Below, in pieces: positions 13,271 through 25,275 of a DNA stretch of 64,000 nucleotides. How positions within the stretch are numbered: the first letter of the stretch is position 1; each line of letters starts with the position of its first letter. Source of the DNA: Bryum argenteum (taxonomy: Eukaryota > Streptophyta > Bryopsida > Bryales > Bryaceae); the NCBI GenBank assembly GCA_037043015.1, contig CM073326.1, positions 4,251,845-4,315,844 on the forward strand, given 5' to 3'. Under the pieces are notes generated by a model. That model saw only the letters and a program-made list of their open reading frames with translations. It searched no databases and was not told the origin of the DNA. Both the position numbers and the translations under genes were made by a program.

Positions 13271-14046
13271 ATGGCTTTGGCAATGAACGTGCGTACCAAT
13301 GTGGGCTCTGCCCTCGCTGCTCCAGTTGTCGCTGGCGTGCCCAGCTTCAAGCAGACCAACAGCGTCCGGTTCACCAATGGTAAGCTAGTTGCAGGATCTG
13401 GTTTCTGCTAGCTGCAGTTTGTCTTCGATCGGTTCGTGCCTGCAGTTAGTGATGGAACCCTAAGATTAAGATTGATGGGTGTGTGTGTGTGCAGGTGCTG
13501 TGGTGTTCAAGAGGTCGTCACTGGTGGTGGTCCGCGCCGAGAAGAAAGATGTTGTAGAGCCCGGGCCACTGGGAAAGAGAGACATGTCGGGAGACTCGAC
13601 GCCCCCGGGCTTGAGCGGGGCGGAGAAGCCTCTGAGTGTGATCTCGAGGACCGCACCTCTAGATCAGGGCTCGGATGTGCCTGTGGCAGAGCGAATTGCG
13701 TACGTGTGCCAAGACTGCGGTTACGTGTATGACCAGGAGACGCCTTTCGAGGACGTGCCTGAGGAATACAATTGCCCCCGTAAGTCCTTGCAACGACCGC
13801 TTTCTTTTTGATCACCACTCTCAACAATCCCTCGTGAATGTGATGACGACAGTACATGCAAGAGAGTCCGATGCGGGAGATTCTGATGTGTGAATGGGGT
13901 GTGGGTATGCAGAGTGTTCGGCACCCAAGACGCGGTTCATGATGGCGAACGCCGCTGTGGGTGACATGCTGGACACCACCAAGGAGGAGGATGCGGTATC
14001 GCGCGGCAGCGGCGAGAAGAGCGGCAGCCCGCCCTCGGAGAACTAG
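13271..14046 (+). CDS. plastid rubredoxin-like protein, copy 1 (exons 13271-13379, 13495-13779, 13913-14046)
   Basis: Encodes 175 residues. Residues 1-50 are Ala/Val/Ser/Thr-rich and free of acidic residues, ending VVVRA, typical of a chloroplast transit peptide with cleavage near residue 51. Residues 104-140 form a rubredoxin-like iron site: CQDCGYVYD (Cys108, Cys111) and CPQCSAPK (Cys130, Cys133). The loop between the cysteine pairs is 18 residues, shorter than in bacterial rubredoxin, as in short-loop plant plastid members. The tail (MMANAAVGDML...) is polar, with no membrane helix. An electron-transfer role in plastids is inferred; related plant rubredoxins act in photosystem assembly. 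Both introns have phase 1. An AATAAA-like signal occurs near 14269. Confidence 0.88.
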
Positions 14047-15599
14047 ATCGGCAAGTCGATCCATGCAGAATATTGATGATTGTATGATGAGAGTAGGATT
14101 GCCAGAGTGGGATTTAATTAATCAGTTCGGGATTTGTACATGAATCAGACTGCATCTGCAATCAAGCAAGCAAGATGCAGACCTGTATGTGAGCTATTGT
14201 AAGTTTGATGATTCTATTGCTACCAAACGGAGTTTCCTGTATTATAGTGACTAGTTCCTCCACGTTGCAATAAAATCTGGACCGAGATTATTTAAACTGT
14301 TTTACCTCATACCGTGACTCTTTGATGTTTTTTTTTCTGTTCTCGCTTTTCGTTGATACTATGAAATGGATGATTTCCATCTCCTGTAAGACGAGTGATT
14401 CGTTTGGATAATGTGTGTAATATCCTACTGCTCGCATGCTTTGAAACAATTTAGGGTTCTGCAGTTGATTTTGAGGATTCAAGATTGAAATCACGAGTAT
14501 GGATTGAAAATATTGATTGTGTGGACCTAAATAATAGTGCACAACTTAAGGATATAACAAATCCTGTTCACAATTCGAGCACGACCAAAAACTATACACT
14601 AGTCAAATTCTCTCATTAAGAAGATTCTAATTTCAAATGTACACCACATTCAACTGATTGTTTTAAAGAACACCTATGTCATCACCAATCAAAATTCATA
14701 ACTAATTTTTTAATATTCTGATTCCACCCTCAATATTTTGCAACTTACTATGCACATTCTTCAAAAATATTCTTTTGAACACTCCGTGAGGAACTTCTTC
14801 AGTTGAACTTCGAGCGCTTTAGCATAGGTACTACAAATTCAACGATTCATCCAACCATGCTGGTACCAAAATCCTTCTGTAAATGTTTCAAAAATTTCAT
14901 AATTGTCAAGTTGCAGCCCTCTGTATTTCCCACCCTTACCTCAGTCCATTCTTGCCATTCAGTCAACACATTTGTTGTGACAAAAGTGAAGTGTCACCTG
15001 AGATTGATGAAAGCCCAAAGCGTTTCAAATACAGATATAACTTACTCAATTTTGTCTAAATTGGGCATATGAGGTGTTTTTTGACATCTACAGAAAAAGT
15101 AGATGTCAAAAAATACATTGTTTGCCCAATTTTGACACAATTTGAGTAAGTTATGACTATTTAAAAATGTTAATGATTGGTTGTTTTCTCCAGTTTCAGT
15201 AAAGTAGCCACTTTGTGGATATAGTTTAGCTCCACTCGAGCTAAACTGTCACTAAATTGGGAGGTTGGAAATCTCCTAGAATATGAAATATGGTGTTGGA
15301 GGTACACCCGCACATTAACATGGAACGAATTGATGGACAAACTAAAAGAAAAGATCGCACGGGGCCTTATATATTCCGAATGAAAATTCATGTTGGTTGA
15401 ATGCTAAACAATATTGTACAAAGTGCTTCATGTTAACCTTCATTGGTGTACTTCACTCAAAAACTTTACATCTCCCTTTGCAGATGTAAACTACTCATGT
15501 ACAATTTCTTCCAAAAAATCCACTCCACTATCATACATCAAAGAATGAACATACTGTACTTGAATGGCTGGCTACATGAACACAGCGAGCTCTAGAAAT
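14047..15599. other. interval between convergent rubredoxin copies 1 and 2
   Basis: Contains the 3' UTR of copy 1, then AT-rich sequence with no supported gene, the foldback at 15037-15154, and the 3' flank of copy 2 just before 15600. Short frames here lack recognisable motifs. Confidence 0.5.
15037..15154. repeat. 118-base foldback (long imperfect hairpin)
   Basis: Two arms of about 55 bases, starting ATAACTTACTCAA and ending TTTTTTGACATCTAC, are inverted copies of each other with a few mismatches, separated by a 7-base loop at 15092-15098. It could be a small foldback MITE or a source of hairpin RNA; the sequence alone does not decide. Confidence 0.6.
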
Positions 15600-16470
15600 C
15601 TAGTTCTGTGAAGGAGGGCTGCCGCTCTTCTCGCCACTGCCGCGCGATACCGCATCCTCTTCCTTGGTGGTGTCCAGCATGTCACCCACAGCGGCGTTCG
15701 CCATCATGAACCGCGTCTTGGGTGCCGAACACTCTGCATACCCACACCCCATTCACACATCAGAAACACTCTCAAAAATTTCCCAAATCGGACTCTCTTG
15801 CATGTATTCTCTTCATCACATTCACGAGAGCAACGCATAGCAGAGCAAACGGATTGTTGAGAGTGGTGGTCAAAAACAAAGTGGTCGTTGCAAGGACTTA
15901 CGGGGGCAGTTGTATTCCTCAGGCACGTCCTCGAAGGGCGTCTCCTGGTCATACACGTAACCGCAGTCTTGGCACACGTACGCAATTCGCTCTGCCACCG
16001 GCACATCCGAGCCCTGATCCAGCGGTGCGGTCCTCGAGATCACACTCAGAGGCTTCTCCGCCCCGCTCATGCCCGGGGGCGTCGAGTCCCCCGACATGTC
16101 TCTCTTTCCCAGTGGCCCGGGCTCTACAACCTCCTTCTTCTCAGCGCGGACCACCAGAAGCGAAGCCCTCTTGAGCACCACAGCACCTGCACAACCACCA
16201 CAACTAATACTTTTAACGCATATCCAGTAACTATATGCAGCAAAATTCCACTAAGCTCCGTCCATCCGAATTTCGCCAACAAAACTACGTCATGGAGCAT
16301 AGCCCCTTCCCCTAGTTAACTAGACCAGATTTCGATCCTGCAGCAGAGATGGTGGGCTTACCGTTGGTGAAGTGGGCGCTGCTGGTCTGCTTGAAGCTGG
16401 GCACGCCAGCGACAGCCGGGGCAGAGAGAGCGGAGCCCACATTGGTGCGTACGTTCATCGACAACGCCAT
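15600..16470 (-). CDS. plastid rubredoxin-like protein, copy 2 (exons 16362-16470, 15902-16186, 15600-15733)
   Basis: Same three-exon layout and 175 residues as copy 1, with intact phases and all four iron-binding cysteines. The transit peptide differs at a few sites (MALSMNV, SAPAVAG, TSSAHF), while the mature part is nearly unchanged (EKKEVVEP, tail PPSQN). It is the downstream gene of the inverted two-gene unit with copy 3 and converges on copy 1. Confidence 0.87.
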
Positions 16471-16600
16471 TGCTACGAATCTATGTGAGTGATGACAGAA
16501 AACGAGTGAATGTGTAAGCTAAAATGGAGACTGAAAGTGTGAGTAGTTGATAATCAATGGGTGCGAGAAGGTCTGATATATCGAAAAGATGGGCGGGTGG

Positions 16601-16720
16601 TGTTTATATAGGGGCGGAATGGAGATGATTGGCAGCTGTGGATGGGGTAGAGGGGTGGATGGAGGCACCACATGGCCAGCCATGGAGAGGAGCGGCGTGC
16701 CAAGTGGCGACGAGGAAGTG
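16601..16720 (-). promoter_or_regulatory. core promoter of rubredoxin copy 2
   Basis: On the minus strand a strong TATATAAACA box (16601-16610) follows the conserved module with GCCACTTGGCACGCCGCTCC and GGCCATGTGGTGCC. It lies about 135 bases upstream of the ATG. It matches the promoter of copy 5 most closely. Confidence 0.65.
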
Positions 16721-16965
16721 CTGCAGTGCGCTTTGGAAAGGCGACGACCGTGAGCCAGGGATGCTTTCTGCCACGGGGGTGCGCTGTTTCAGCTGAAGTT
16801 AGAGCAGTCGGTTTGGTTGGTTGGAGGATCATCGTATTCACCTTGATGCCAATCGCCAAAATTTGAACTGCTTGGAGAATAACAATGACACCACAACATA
16901 TGAACTAGGATAAAGTCATCTGGATAAAGTTTGTGAGACAAATACCTCAACATACGCCATTAGAG

Positions 16966-17236
16966 GGGATCCCTGTATTTCACTCCTACGAGCATTTTTC
17001 GGAGAGCCCATCAGCCAATGGGATTTTTTCCTCAAAATTTGTGGAATTCTCCATTTGGACCCCTGGTGACCGATTTTGATGATATTGAATTCAAATTTGA
17101 GGTCTGCGACCCTAAATTACCCTTGGAAGCCTACTCTTTGGCATTTACAGCCTATACATCAAAAAATTAGGGGCTCATTACCCATCCCCTCCCTGAGCTC
17201 CGAAAAACGCTCTTACCACTAAAATACAGTGATACC
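16966..17236. mobile_element. MITE with about 39-base TIRs, Mutator-like, in the copy 2 promoter flank
   Basis: The left end GGGATCCCTGTATTTCACTC, continuing to CGAGCATTTTTCGGAG, is mirrored by a right end whose reverse complement reads GGTATCACTGTATTTTAGTG and on to GAGCGTTTTTCGGAG. Flanks ATTAGAGG and TAATGAGG suggest a decayed target duplication of 8-9 bases. The equivalent position near copy 5 (about 22710) lacks the element. About 270 bp, no coding capacity. Confidence 0.6.
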
Positions 17237-18159
17237 TCTAATGAGGTTCAATGAGATTTTCTTTCATGTTCACAGTTCCCCCCCCTATAACGGCTATGGC
17301 CTCCTTGCATTCAAATAAATGAGGTTCAATAAAGTAATGGATGTTGAAGGTTTAGTATTGGAATTCAGTTTTTAGGTGTTGAGTAGTGGGCAATTTGGAG
17401 TTTCTGAACTTATTTTTGAAGTTAGGAACTAAACAAAAATAGTCCTCACCCGACCAGACTCCCAGAGTGAACACTTCGCATTTTCACTTTCTTTTCCGCC
17501 TGGAAGGAACGTTGGCCCTCTGTGAACCTCCTTATTTGTTTCCGATTCGAATCTAGTGGGAGACACAGCACAGAAAAAGCTTTTAGTTGAGTTAATGATA
17601 TATTATCTACCTTACCTCTCCTGGTTCTTGGTCGCACTTAGTGCAGCATAATCCTACAATTTCCTTGGATTCTGCAAATGAAGTACGTGCAATGATAATT
17701 CAGACAGGGAAAGAGGCACAAAAAGTGCGATGGACTTCAGGACTTCGCAATCGATTCTTCTACAAGAGCTTTCACAGGGTAAGAACCTGAGATACTTCAG
17801 GTGACTCGCTGTTTGCGATTATCGCACAGTAACAAATAATCTGCTGTAATGACAAATCCACCGCAAGCTACATTGTGTAAAGATGAAGCCAGAATTGATA
17901 AACAACTCATATAATAGATGCTCAGATAGTTATAAGCCACTTTATACGAGAATAAAATTGCGTTTCGCCTTCATACAGGTCACGTCTATACAAGGGGTTT
18001 CGTAAAAGAAATCCATGGCGGGCTTCGCTCACCTACTCTCATCGTCCAGAAGTAAACTAATCATTGTACAATGCCAATCTCAAAAATTCCACCCCACTAT
18101 CGTACATCAAACAATCCATTTTCTGTACATGGATTGCTAACTAAATGGAATACATCAAT
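17237..18159. other. 3' flank of rubredoxin copy 3 (duplicated unit sequence)
   Basis: No gene. Read on the minus strand this matches the flanks downstream of copies 4 and 6, sharing ACGATAGTGGGGTGGAATTT and GTGACCTGTATGAAGGCGAA. It marks copies 3 and 2 as an inverted version of the copy 4-5 and 6-7 units. Confidence 0.6.
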
Positions 18160-18934
18160 CTAGTTCTGTGAAGGAGGGCTGCCGCTCTTCTCGCCGCTGC
18201 CGCGCGATACCGCATCCTCCTCCTTGGTGGTGTCCAGCATGTCACCCACAGCGGCGTTCGCCATCATGAACCGCGTCTTGGGAGCCGAGCACTCTGCAAA
18301 ACCATTCCCCACAAATTATCAAACTCAAATTTGCAGCGCACAAGAAACCATCAATAAGTAAGTCGCTTGAAGACGCATTCTATTGACAGACGTCTGAAAC
18401 AGAACAATCAAAGGGTGGTGGCAAAGGGTGGCTGCAAAGACTTACGAGGGCAGTTGTATTCCTCAGGCACGTCCTCGAATGGCGTCTCCTGGTCATACAC
18501 GTAGCCGCAGTCTTGGCACACGTACGCAATTCGCTCTGCCACCGGCACATCCGAGCCCTGATCCAGCGGTGCCGTCCTCGAGATCACACTCAGAGGCTTC
18601 TCCGCCCCGCTCATGCCCGGGGGCGTCGAGTCCCCCGACATGTCTCTCTTTCCAAGTGGCCCGGGCTCTACCACCTCCTTCTTCTCGGCGCGGACCACCA
18701 CTAGTGACGCTCTCTTGAACACCACAGCACCTGCACAATCACCCACGACACAGTGATTAACCTGGCTGCCACACGAGAACCATTGGTTCCTCTTCAACCA
18801 TTCAACAGCAGAGATGGTGGCTTACCGTTGGTGAAGCGGGCACTGTTAGTCTGCTTGAAGCTGGGCACGCCAGCCACAACTGGGGCAGCGAGAGCCGAAC
18901 CCACATTGGTGCGAACGCTCATTGCCAACGCCAT
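18160..18934 (-). CDS. plastid rubredoxin-like protein, copy 3 (exons 18826-18934, 18446-18730, 18160-18293)
   Basis: Intact 175-residue member: transit peptide beginning MALAMSVRTNVGSALAAPVV, mature part with EKKEVVEP, the two CxxC pairs and tail PPSQN. Intron 2 differs in sequence from the other copies, having lost the CATGCAAGAGAGTCC stretch. It is transcribed away from copy 4, its divergent neighbour about 2 kb to the right. Confidence 0.87.
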
Positions 18935-19440
18935 TGCTGCAACTCGAAGTGAGCGACGAAAGGAAACGCTAACTAGAGTGGAGACTGAGAAAGCGAAAGA
19001 GAATGTTTGTCTAAAATATCAATGGTGCGAATGCCAGATGTTGTGTTAAGACGAAGAGCTTGAGGGATGATATAGGCAGGACTTGAGATGGCTGCGAACC
19101 GTGGATGGGGCGAAGGGTGGATGTCGGCACCACATGGCCTGCCACGGAGGGGAGAGCGACGCCAAGTGGCGTGTGGGAAGTGCGGCTTTGTACTTTAGGA
19201 GGGAGGCGATCGTGAGCCAGGGACTCTCCCTGCTCCTTCCTTTAAGGAGTTCAGCTGAAGAGGAGTCTGTTGGGTCGCTTTGGTGTATAGGACATTGAGT
19301 ACGGTCTATCAGAACACACTTTACTGATAGACTAACTTCGAATAGAATCTCAGTGGAAACTGGAAAGTCTGGTAAGCATGTGTAAAAGCAACAATTGGTA
19401 CTTATCACTTTAACTTTCAGAAGGCTAAATTAGACTTTAA

Positions 19441-19700
19441 CCCCTAAAGATCCAAGAAAGCCGAAATGGCTTTTTGGGGTTTCCGCAGGGAAAAAAGTCA
19501 GCCAACTTTGACCATTATAATTTCAAAATCGGAAAAAAATTAACGGTTCAAATTTGACATATGAGTATAGGGTCAAGTTCACTTCAAGATCCTATGGTTG
19601 GATCTTCTAATTAATGCTTAGATTGAGTTTTTTTGGGCCTGAAGTAGAAGAGGGTCCTTTGTGATAATTTAGACAATCTTGTATCAAGGATCTTTAGGGG
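19441..19700. mobile_element. TTAA-flanked inverted-repeat element, member 3 (260 bp)
   Basis: Ends CCCCTAAAGATCC and GGATCTTTAGGGG are inverted repeats, with TTAA at 19437-19440 and 19701-19704. The interior (GATCCTATGGTTGGATCTTC and following) matches the element at 38745-38958, forming a short subfamily distinct from members 2 and 5. Confidence 0.7.
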
Positions 19701-20206
19701 TTAAATGGATCGAACAAGGTCCTGGACTCCTAGTTGTGTGGGGGGATCTTAGCCAGAATCTTGGTCAACCAATTAGTCGACTCACTAAGTTTTATCAAAA
19801 TATGATCCATAGGGATCTTGAGATATATTCAATCAAATTTCCAAATTTTAGAAAAAGAACATTTCTATTTTTAGGCAGAGTTAATCGATCTAGGCTTTTC
19901 TCAACTTTAGGTGTTAGTAGCCATGGCTTAAAAGGTTGCTTTCATCTTGGCTTTTTGGTATACTGATGAGTAAATTGAAAATATTGAACACCATGGTTCA
20001 TATACTAGGAAACATTTAAGATTTTGGCATTGATTACTTGATGTAATCGAAAAAAAACATAGAGAATTCGTGATTTGTGACATAGTAAAACTCATACGTG
20101 TAGATTTTTATGTATGTAAAATTTTAAGCAAGATCATGCTTATAAGTGTACTGGAAGGAGACAATATTTATGCTCCTAATAAGCGTCACTTTTGACACTT
20201 GGAAAT

Positions 20207-20453
20207 GGGCACCCGTAAATGAGTGCTACCGGTGTTTCTTGGAGCACATCAGCCAATGGGGATTTTTCTACGGAATCCGTGTAATTTTCAATTTGGACCC
20301 ACCATTGTTTTTTGATATTTTTGAGTTCAAAAATGAGGCCTGCTGCACTAGGAGCCTACTCCTTGGTATTATAAGCCTAAACATTAATGCATGAATGGAT
20401 GGAGCCTACTCCTTGCCAAGAGAAACGCTCGTAGCACTAATTTACAGTGATCC
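20207..20453. mobile_element. Mutator-like MITE near rubredoxin copy 4
   Basis: Related to the MITE at 16966-17236. Left end GGGCACCCGTAAATGAGTGC and reverse-complemented right end GGGATCACTGTAAATTAGTGC form long imperfect TIRs continuing into GTGTTTCTTGG/GCGTTTCTCTTGG. CTTGGAAAT (20198-20206) and CTTGGAAGG (20454-20462) look like a 9-base target duplication with two changes. Confidence 0.55.
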
Positions 20454-20913
20454 CTTGGAAGGAACCTAAATTAAAAATTAGTATATTACTGAGATTTATA
20501 TGATAGGATTGAGAATGTTGACTTTCACCTCGCTTTCACTTCCGGGACTTGACCACATTATCAGGAGAGTAAATATTCCCCTACCTACCAAACCGACTCC
20601 TTTTCAGCTGAAGCAGCCCACCGTGGCAGTGAGCATCCATGGCTCCAATCATCTCGTATTCAAAAGTGCACTGCTACAGTGCTCCGTCGCCACTTGGCAC
20701 GCCGCTCCCCTCCATGGCTGGCCATGTGGTGCCTCCATCCACCTCTCCACCCCATCCACGGTTCCCAATCATCGCCATTGCGCCACTATATCAACACTCC
20801 CTCCCCATCTTCCAACAACATCTCGCACTCACATCACTGATCACCAACTATAGACTCCATTTTAGCTTGTGCATTCACTCGTTTTCTTTCATTACTCACA
20901 CAGATTCGCAGCA

Positions 20914-21786
20914 ATGGCGTTGGCAATGAGCATGCGCACCAATGTGGGCTCCGCCCTCGCTGCCCCAGTTGTGGCTGGCGTGTCCAGCTTCAAGCAGTCC
21001 GACAGCGCCCGCTTCACCAACGGTAAGCCCACCATCTCTGCTGCAGGATTAGAATCTGTTCTTGTAAACTAGGGGGAGGGGCTATGCTCCATGACATAGT
21101 TTTGTTCGGCCAGATTGGGGTGGACGGAGCCTACATTGAAAATTTTGCTGCATAGATGCTGGATATGCGTTGAAAGTCCTAGTTGTGATGGTCGTGCAGG
21201 TGCTGTGGTGTTCAAGAGGGCTTCGCTTCTGGTGGTCCGCGCTGAGAAGAAAGATGTTGTAGAGCCCGGGCCACTGGGAAAGAGAGACATGTCGGGAGAC
21301 TCGACGCCCCCGGGCATGAGCGGGGCGGAGAAGCCTCTGAGTGTGATCTCGAGGACCGCACCGCTGGATCAGGGCTCGGATGTGCCGGTGGCAGAGCGAA
21401 TTGCGTACGTGTGCCAAGACTGCGGCTACGTGTATGACCAGGAGACGCCATTCGAGGACGTGCCTGAGGAATACAACTGCCCTCGTAAGTCGTTGCAACG
21501 TCCACATTGTTTTCGACCACCACCCTCAAAAATCCCTTTGCTCTGCTATGCGTTCCTCTCGTGAATGCGATGAAGGAAGTACATGCAAGAGAGTCCGATG
21601 CGGGAGATTTTTGAGTGTATTTCTGATGTGTGAATGGGGTGTGGGTATGCAGAGTGTTCGGCACCCAAGACGCGGTTCATGATGGCCAACGCTGCTGTGG
21701 GTGACATGCTGGACACTACCAAGGAAGAGGATGCGGTATCGCGTGGCAGCGGCGAGAAGAGCGGCAGCCCTCCTTCACAGAACTAG
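20914..21786 (+). CDS. plastid rubredoxin-like protein, copy 4 (exons 20914-21022, 21200-21484, 21653-21786)
   Basis: Intact 175-residue member with transit peptide MALAMSMRTNVG..., EKKDVVEP at the start of the mature part, four iron-ligand cysteines and tail PPSQN. It is the first gene of the direct two-gene unit with copy 5. Its intron 2 resembles that of copies 1, 2 and 7. Confidence 0.87.
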
Positions 21787-23334
21787 ATTGATGTAAATCA
21801 TTGAGCTAGCAATCCATGTACAGAAAATGGATTGTTCGATGTACGATAGTGGGGTGGAATTTTTGAGATAATTGGCATTGTACAATGATTAGTTTACTTC
21901 TGGACGACGAGAGTAGTTGAGCGGAGCCCGCCATGGACTTCTCTTACGAAACTCCTTGTATAGACGTGACCTGTATGAAGGCGAAACGCAATTTTAGTCT
22001 CGTACAAAATGGCTTACTACAATCTTCAGGAGCATCTTTTATTTGAGTTGTTTATTAATTCTGGGTTTATCTTCACACAAAGTAGCGTACGGTGGATTAT
22101 TTTTGTTTTTACAGCAGATGATTTGTTACTGTGCGATAATTGCAAACAGCAGGTTACCTGAAGAATCTCAGAATTCTTACCCTGTGAAAGCTGTTGTAGA
22201 AGAATCGATTTCGAAGTCCTGAAGTGCGTCGCACTGTTCGTGTCTCTTTCCCTGTCTGAATTATCAGGGCACATACTTCATTTGGAGAAACCAAGGAAAA
22301 TTGTGGGACTATGCTGCACAAAGAGCGACCAAGAAGCAGAAGGGGTAAGGTAGATAATATATCATCAATTCAAAAACTAAAAGCTTCTTCTGTATCGTGT
22401 CTCCTACCGGAAACAAATGAGGTTTTAGAGGGCCAGGGTCCCATTCAGGCAGAAAAGAAAGTGAAAATGCGAAGTGTTCACTTTGGGAGCCTGGTCACGG
22501 TCAGGATGGTTTTTTTGCTTAGTCCTTAACTTCAAAAATGAGATCAGGGACTCCAAATTGCACACAACTCAACACCTAAAAACTGAATTTCAATACTGAA
22601 CCTTCAACATCCATTATTTTAGTGAACTTCATTAATTTTGAATGCAATGAGGCCATAGCCGTTCCACAGGAGAGGGAAGAGTGAACTTGAAAGAAAATGT
22701 GATTTGAACCTCTGATAGCATATGTTGAGGTATCTGTCACACAAAATTTATCCAGATGACTCGTTAATAAGTTCTACGAATAACACTTCTCCCGAACTTG
22801 AAGTGATGATATTCCGAAGATGTTTATGTCGGTGATTTTATTTCTCACATGCTTAGATGGAAAATTTGGTCAACAGAATGTTTTGCATCCAACCCTTCTG
22901 AAATATCCTAGGTCATATATTGTGGTGTCTCGGTTATTCTCCGAGCAGTTCAAATTTTGGCGATTGGCATCAGGGTTAAAACGATGATCCTCCAACCAAC
23001 CAAGCCGACTGCTCTTCAGCTGAAATAGCACACCCCCGTGGCAGAAAGCATCCCTGGCTCACGGTCGTCGTCCATAGCGCACTGCAGCACTTCCTCGTCG
23101 CCACTTGGCACGCCGCTCCTCTCCATGGCTGGCCATGTAGTGCCTCCATCCACCCCTCCACCCCATCCACGGCTGCCACCCATCTCCATTCCTGCCCTAT
23201 ATAAACACTACCCGCCCACCTTCCCGATACATCGAACCATCTCGCACCCACAACAACTACTCACTCTTTCAGACTCTATTCTAGCTTGTAGATTCACAAG
23301 TTCTCTCACTGTCATCACTCAGTTAGTCGTAGCA
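21787..23334. other. 3' flank of copy 4 and promoter region of copy 5
   Basis: No gene is supported. The interval is co-linear with 27539-29091 over nearly its full length (for example TTATCAGGGCACATACTTCA against TTATCAGGACACATACTTCA), showing duplication of a unit containing two rubredoxin genes. The copy 5 core promoter includes CCCTATATAAACAC, TATA at 23198-23205, the best TATA of the array together with copy 2. Confidence 0.6.
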
Positions 23335-24176
23335 ATGGCGTTGACGATAAATGTACGCACCAATGTGGGCTCCGCTCGCGCTGCCCCTGTTGTCGCTGGC
23401 GTGTCCAGCTTCAAGCAGACCTTCAGCGCCCGCTTTACTAACGGTAAGCTTACCATCTTCTCTGCAGGATCAGAATCTGGTCTGGTAAATTGGGGGAAGG
23501 GGCTATGCTCTATGACATAGTTTTGTTGGCGAAATTTGGATGGACGGAACCCATGTTGGAATTTTGCTGCAGGCATAGATGCTAGAAATGCGTTAAAAGT
23601 CTTAGTTGTGATGGTTGAGCAGGTGCTGTGGTGTTCAAGAGAGCGTCACTGGTGGTGGTCCTCGCCGATAAGAAGGAGGTGGTAGAGCCCGGGCCACTGG
23701 GAAAGAGAGAATTGTCGGGGACTCGACGCCCCCGGGCATGAGTGGGGCGGAGAAGCCTCTGAGTGTGATCTCGAGGACCGCACCGCTGAATCAGGGCTCG
23801 GATGTGCCTGTGGCAGAGCGAATTGCGTACGTGTGCCAAGACTGCGGCTACGTGTATGACCAGGAGACGCCCTTCGAGGACGTGCCTGAGGAATACAACT
23901 GCCCCCGTAAGTCCTTGCAACGACACCCTTGTTTTTGACCATTACTCTCAACAATCCCTTTGTTCTGCTGTTCTGCACTTGTGAAAGTGCGAGAGGTTTG
24001 AGTTAGTTGACTCTGATGTGTGAATGGGGTGTGGGTATGCAGAGTGTTCGGCACCGAAGACGCGGTTCATGATGGCGAACGCCGCTGTGGGTGACATGCT
24101 GGACACCACCAAGGAGGAGGATGCGACCTCGCGCGGCAGTGGCGTAAAGAGCGGCAGCCCTCCTTCACAGAACTAG
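23335..24176 (+). pseudogene. rubredoxin-like copy 5, frameshifted (exons 23335-23443, 23623-23906, 24043-24176)
   Basis: All splice sites and a good promoter remain, but exon 2 is 284 instead of 285 bases. One base is missing near 23711-23720 (GAGAGAATTGTCGGGGACTC against GAGAGACATGTCGGGAGACTC elsewhere). The frame then meets TGA at 23739-23741, before the iron site. The copy also carries changes seen in no other copy (ALTINV, SARAAP, VLADKK, APLNQG, SGVKS), consistent with relaxed constraint. A single-base assembly error would be the alternative, but the extra substitutions argue for real decay. Confidence 0.75.
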
Positions 24177-25062
24177 ATCAATGTATCGCGTTGAGGTAGC
24201 AAACCATGTATAGAAATGGATTGTTCGACGTACGATAGTGGGGTGGAATTTTTGAGATAATTGGCATTGTACAATGATTAGTTTACATCTGGAAGACTAA
24301 AGCATTTTGAGCGAAGCTCTCGCGATAGGACTTTGTTATGAAGCTACTTGTGTAGAAGCGACCTGTATCACGGTGGAATGAGTTTATTCTCTGACCATAT
24401 TGGCTCAGTCCTCCCAAATATCTGTCATGTTGGATGTTCGATGACACGGCTTCATCTTGACACAAATTGTAACCTTCGGTGGATTGAATCGAATTGACCT
24501 CTTATTAAAATCGATTTTTGTGATATAATCCGGTAATTGTTACTTTCAAATCACTTAAAATTTAAAGGTTCATATCCTGTGAACTCTGGTGTAGAAGCTT
24601 TACCCTGTCTAGTAAGATAGTCACATGTCTTCGTTTGGAGAAAACAAAGAAAACTCTCATATTTGGTTCCACTAGGAGCAATCTAAAATCAGAATGATAA
24701 AAGTCGATACCTCGGGAAACCGCGAGTTCGTCAGTATTGTGTGTCCAATTTGATTAAACCGAAATCAAAATGAGGAGGTTACAAATAAAAAAAACTTTGA
24801 AGTGTGAAGCATGGTAGTCAACATGTCATTATACCCATTACACCCGTAACTAAAGTTGAGGAAGTCGTTTTACAAACCTTGTCTAGATGATACATCACGA
24901 TGATAAAGATGTTGTGAAATACATTAATAAGATATAATCTAAGTTATTGTGAAATAATACACTTCTCTTCAAAAAAGTAAATATATAGTGAGGAAATTTG
25001 TGTAGGTCAATTGAATTCACTTCTCAAAAGCTTAGAATGATGAAAAATAATGGTCAACACTA

Positions 25063-25275
25063 GGTAAGCGTTCGTAGCAGCTACCAAGGAGGATGGAGAA
25101 GGGGTAATGAGCCCCCTAATTTTTGATGTATAGACATTAAATGCCAAGGAGTAGGCTTCGAAGGGTAACTTGGGGTCACAGACCTCAAATTTGAATTCAA
25201 AATTATCAAAAACGGCCTTGGGAGGTCCCCACGGATTCTAGGGTGCCTCATTGGTAGCTGCCACGAACCATTGCC
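25063..25275. mobile_element. Mutator-like MITE with perfect 10-base target duplication
   Basis: GTCAACACTA occurs on both sides (25053-25062 and 25276-25285). TIRs are GGTAAGCGTTCGTAGCAGC at the left and GGCAATGGTTCGTGGCAGC (reverse-complemented right end), extending to TACCAAGGAGG/TACCAATGAGG. The homologous site upstream of copy 7 (about 28590, GGTCAACAGAATCATATGTC) has no insertion. The interior shares sequence with the MITEs at 16966 and 20207. 213 bp, non-coding. Confidence 0.75.

Larger units (their letters stand above)
18935..20913. other. divergent intergenic region between rubredoxin copies 3 and 4
   Basis: Holds the leaders and core promoters of both genes. For copy 3 a minus-strand TATATCA-type box lies at 19067-19074 with the module extending to about 19190; for copy 4 TATATCA lies at 20787-20793 with the module from about 20680. 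Between them are a TTAA element (19441-19700), a Mutator-like MITE (20207-20453) and AT-rich sequence without a gene. Confidence 0.6.

Noticed and set aside
15722..16174. Antisense frames of about 150 residues across each rubredoxin gene
   Set aside because: They recur in every copy only because the GC-rich exon is open on the opposite strand; they cross introns and carry no motif.
20500..20929. Frames of 96-117 residues upstream of rubredoxin copies 4, 6 and 7
   Set aside because: They cover the conserved promoter and leader, cross the TATA box, and are not in frame with the gene.
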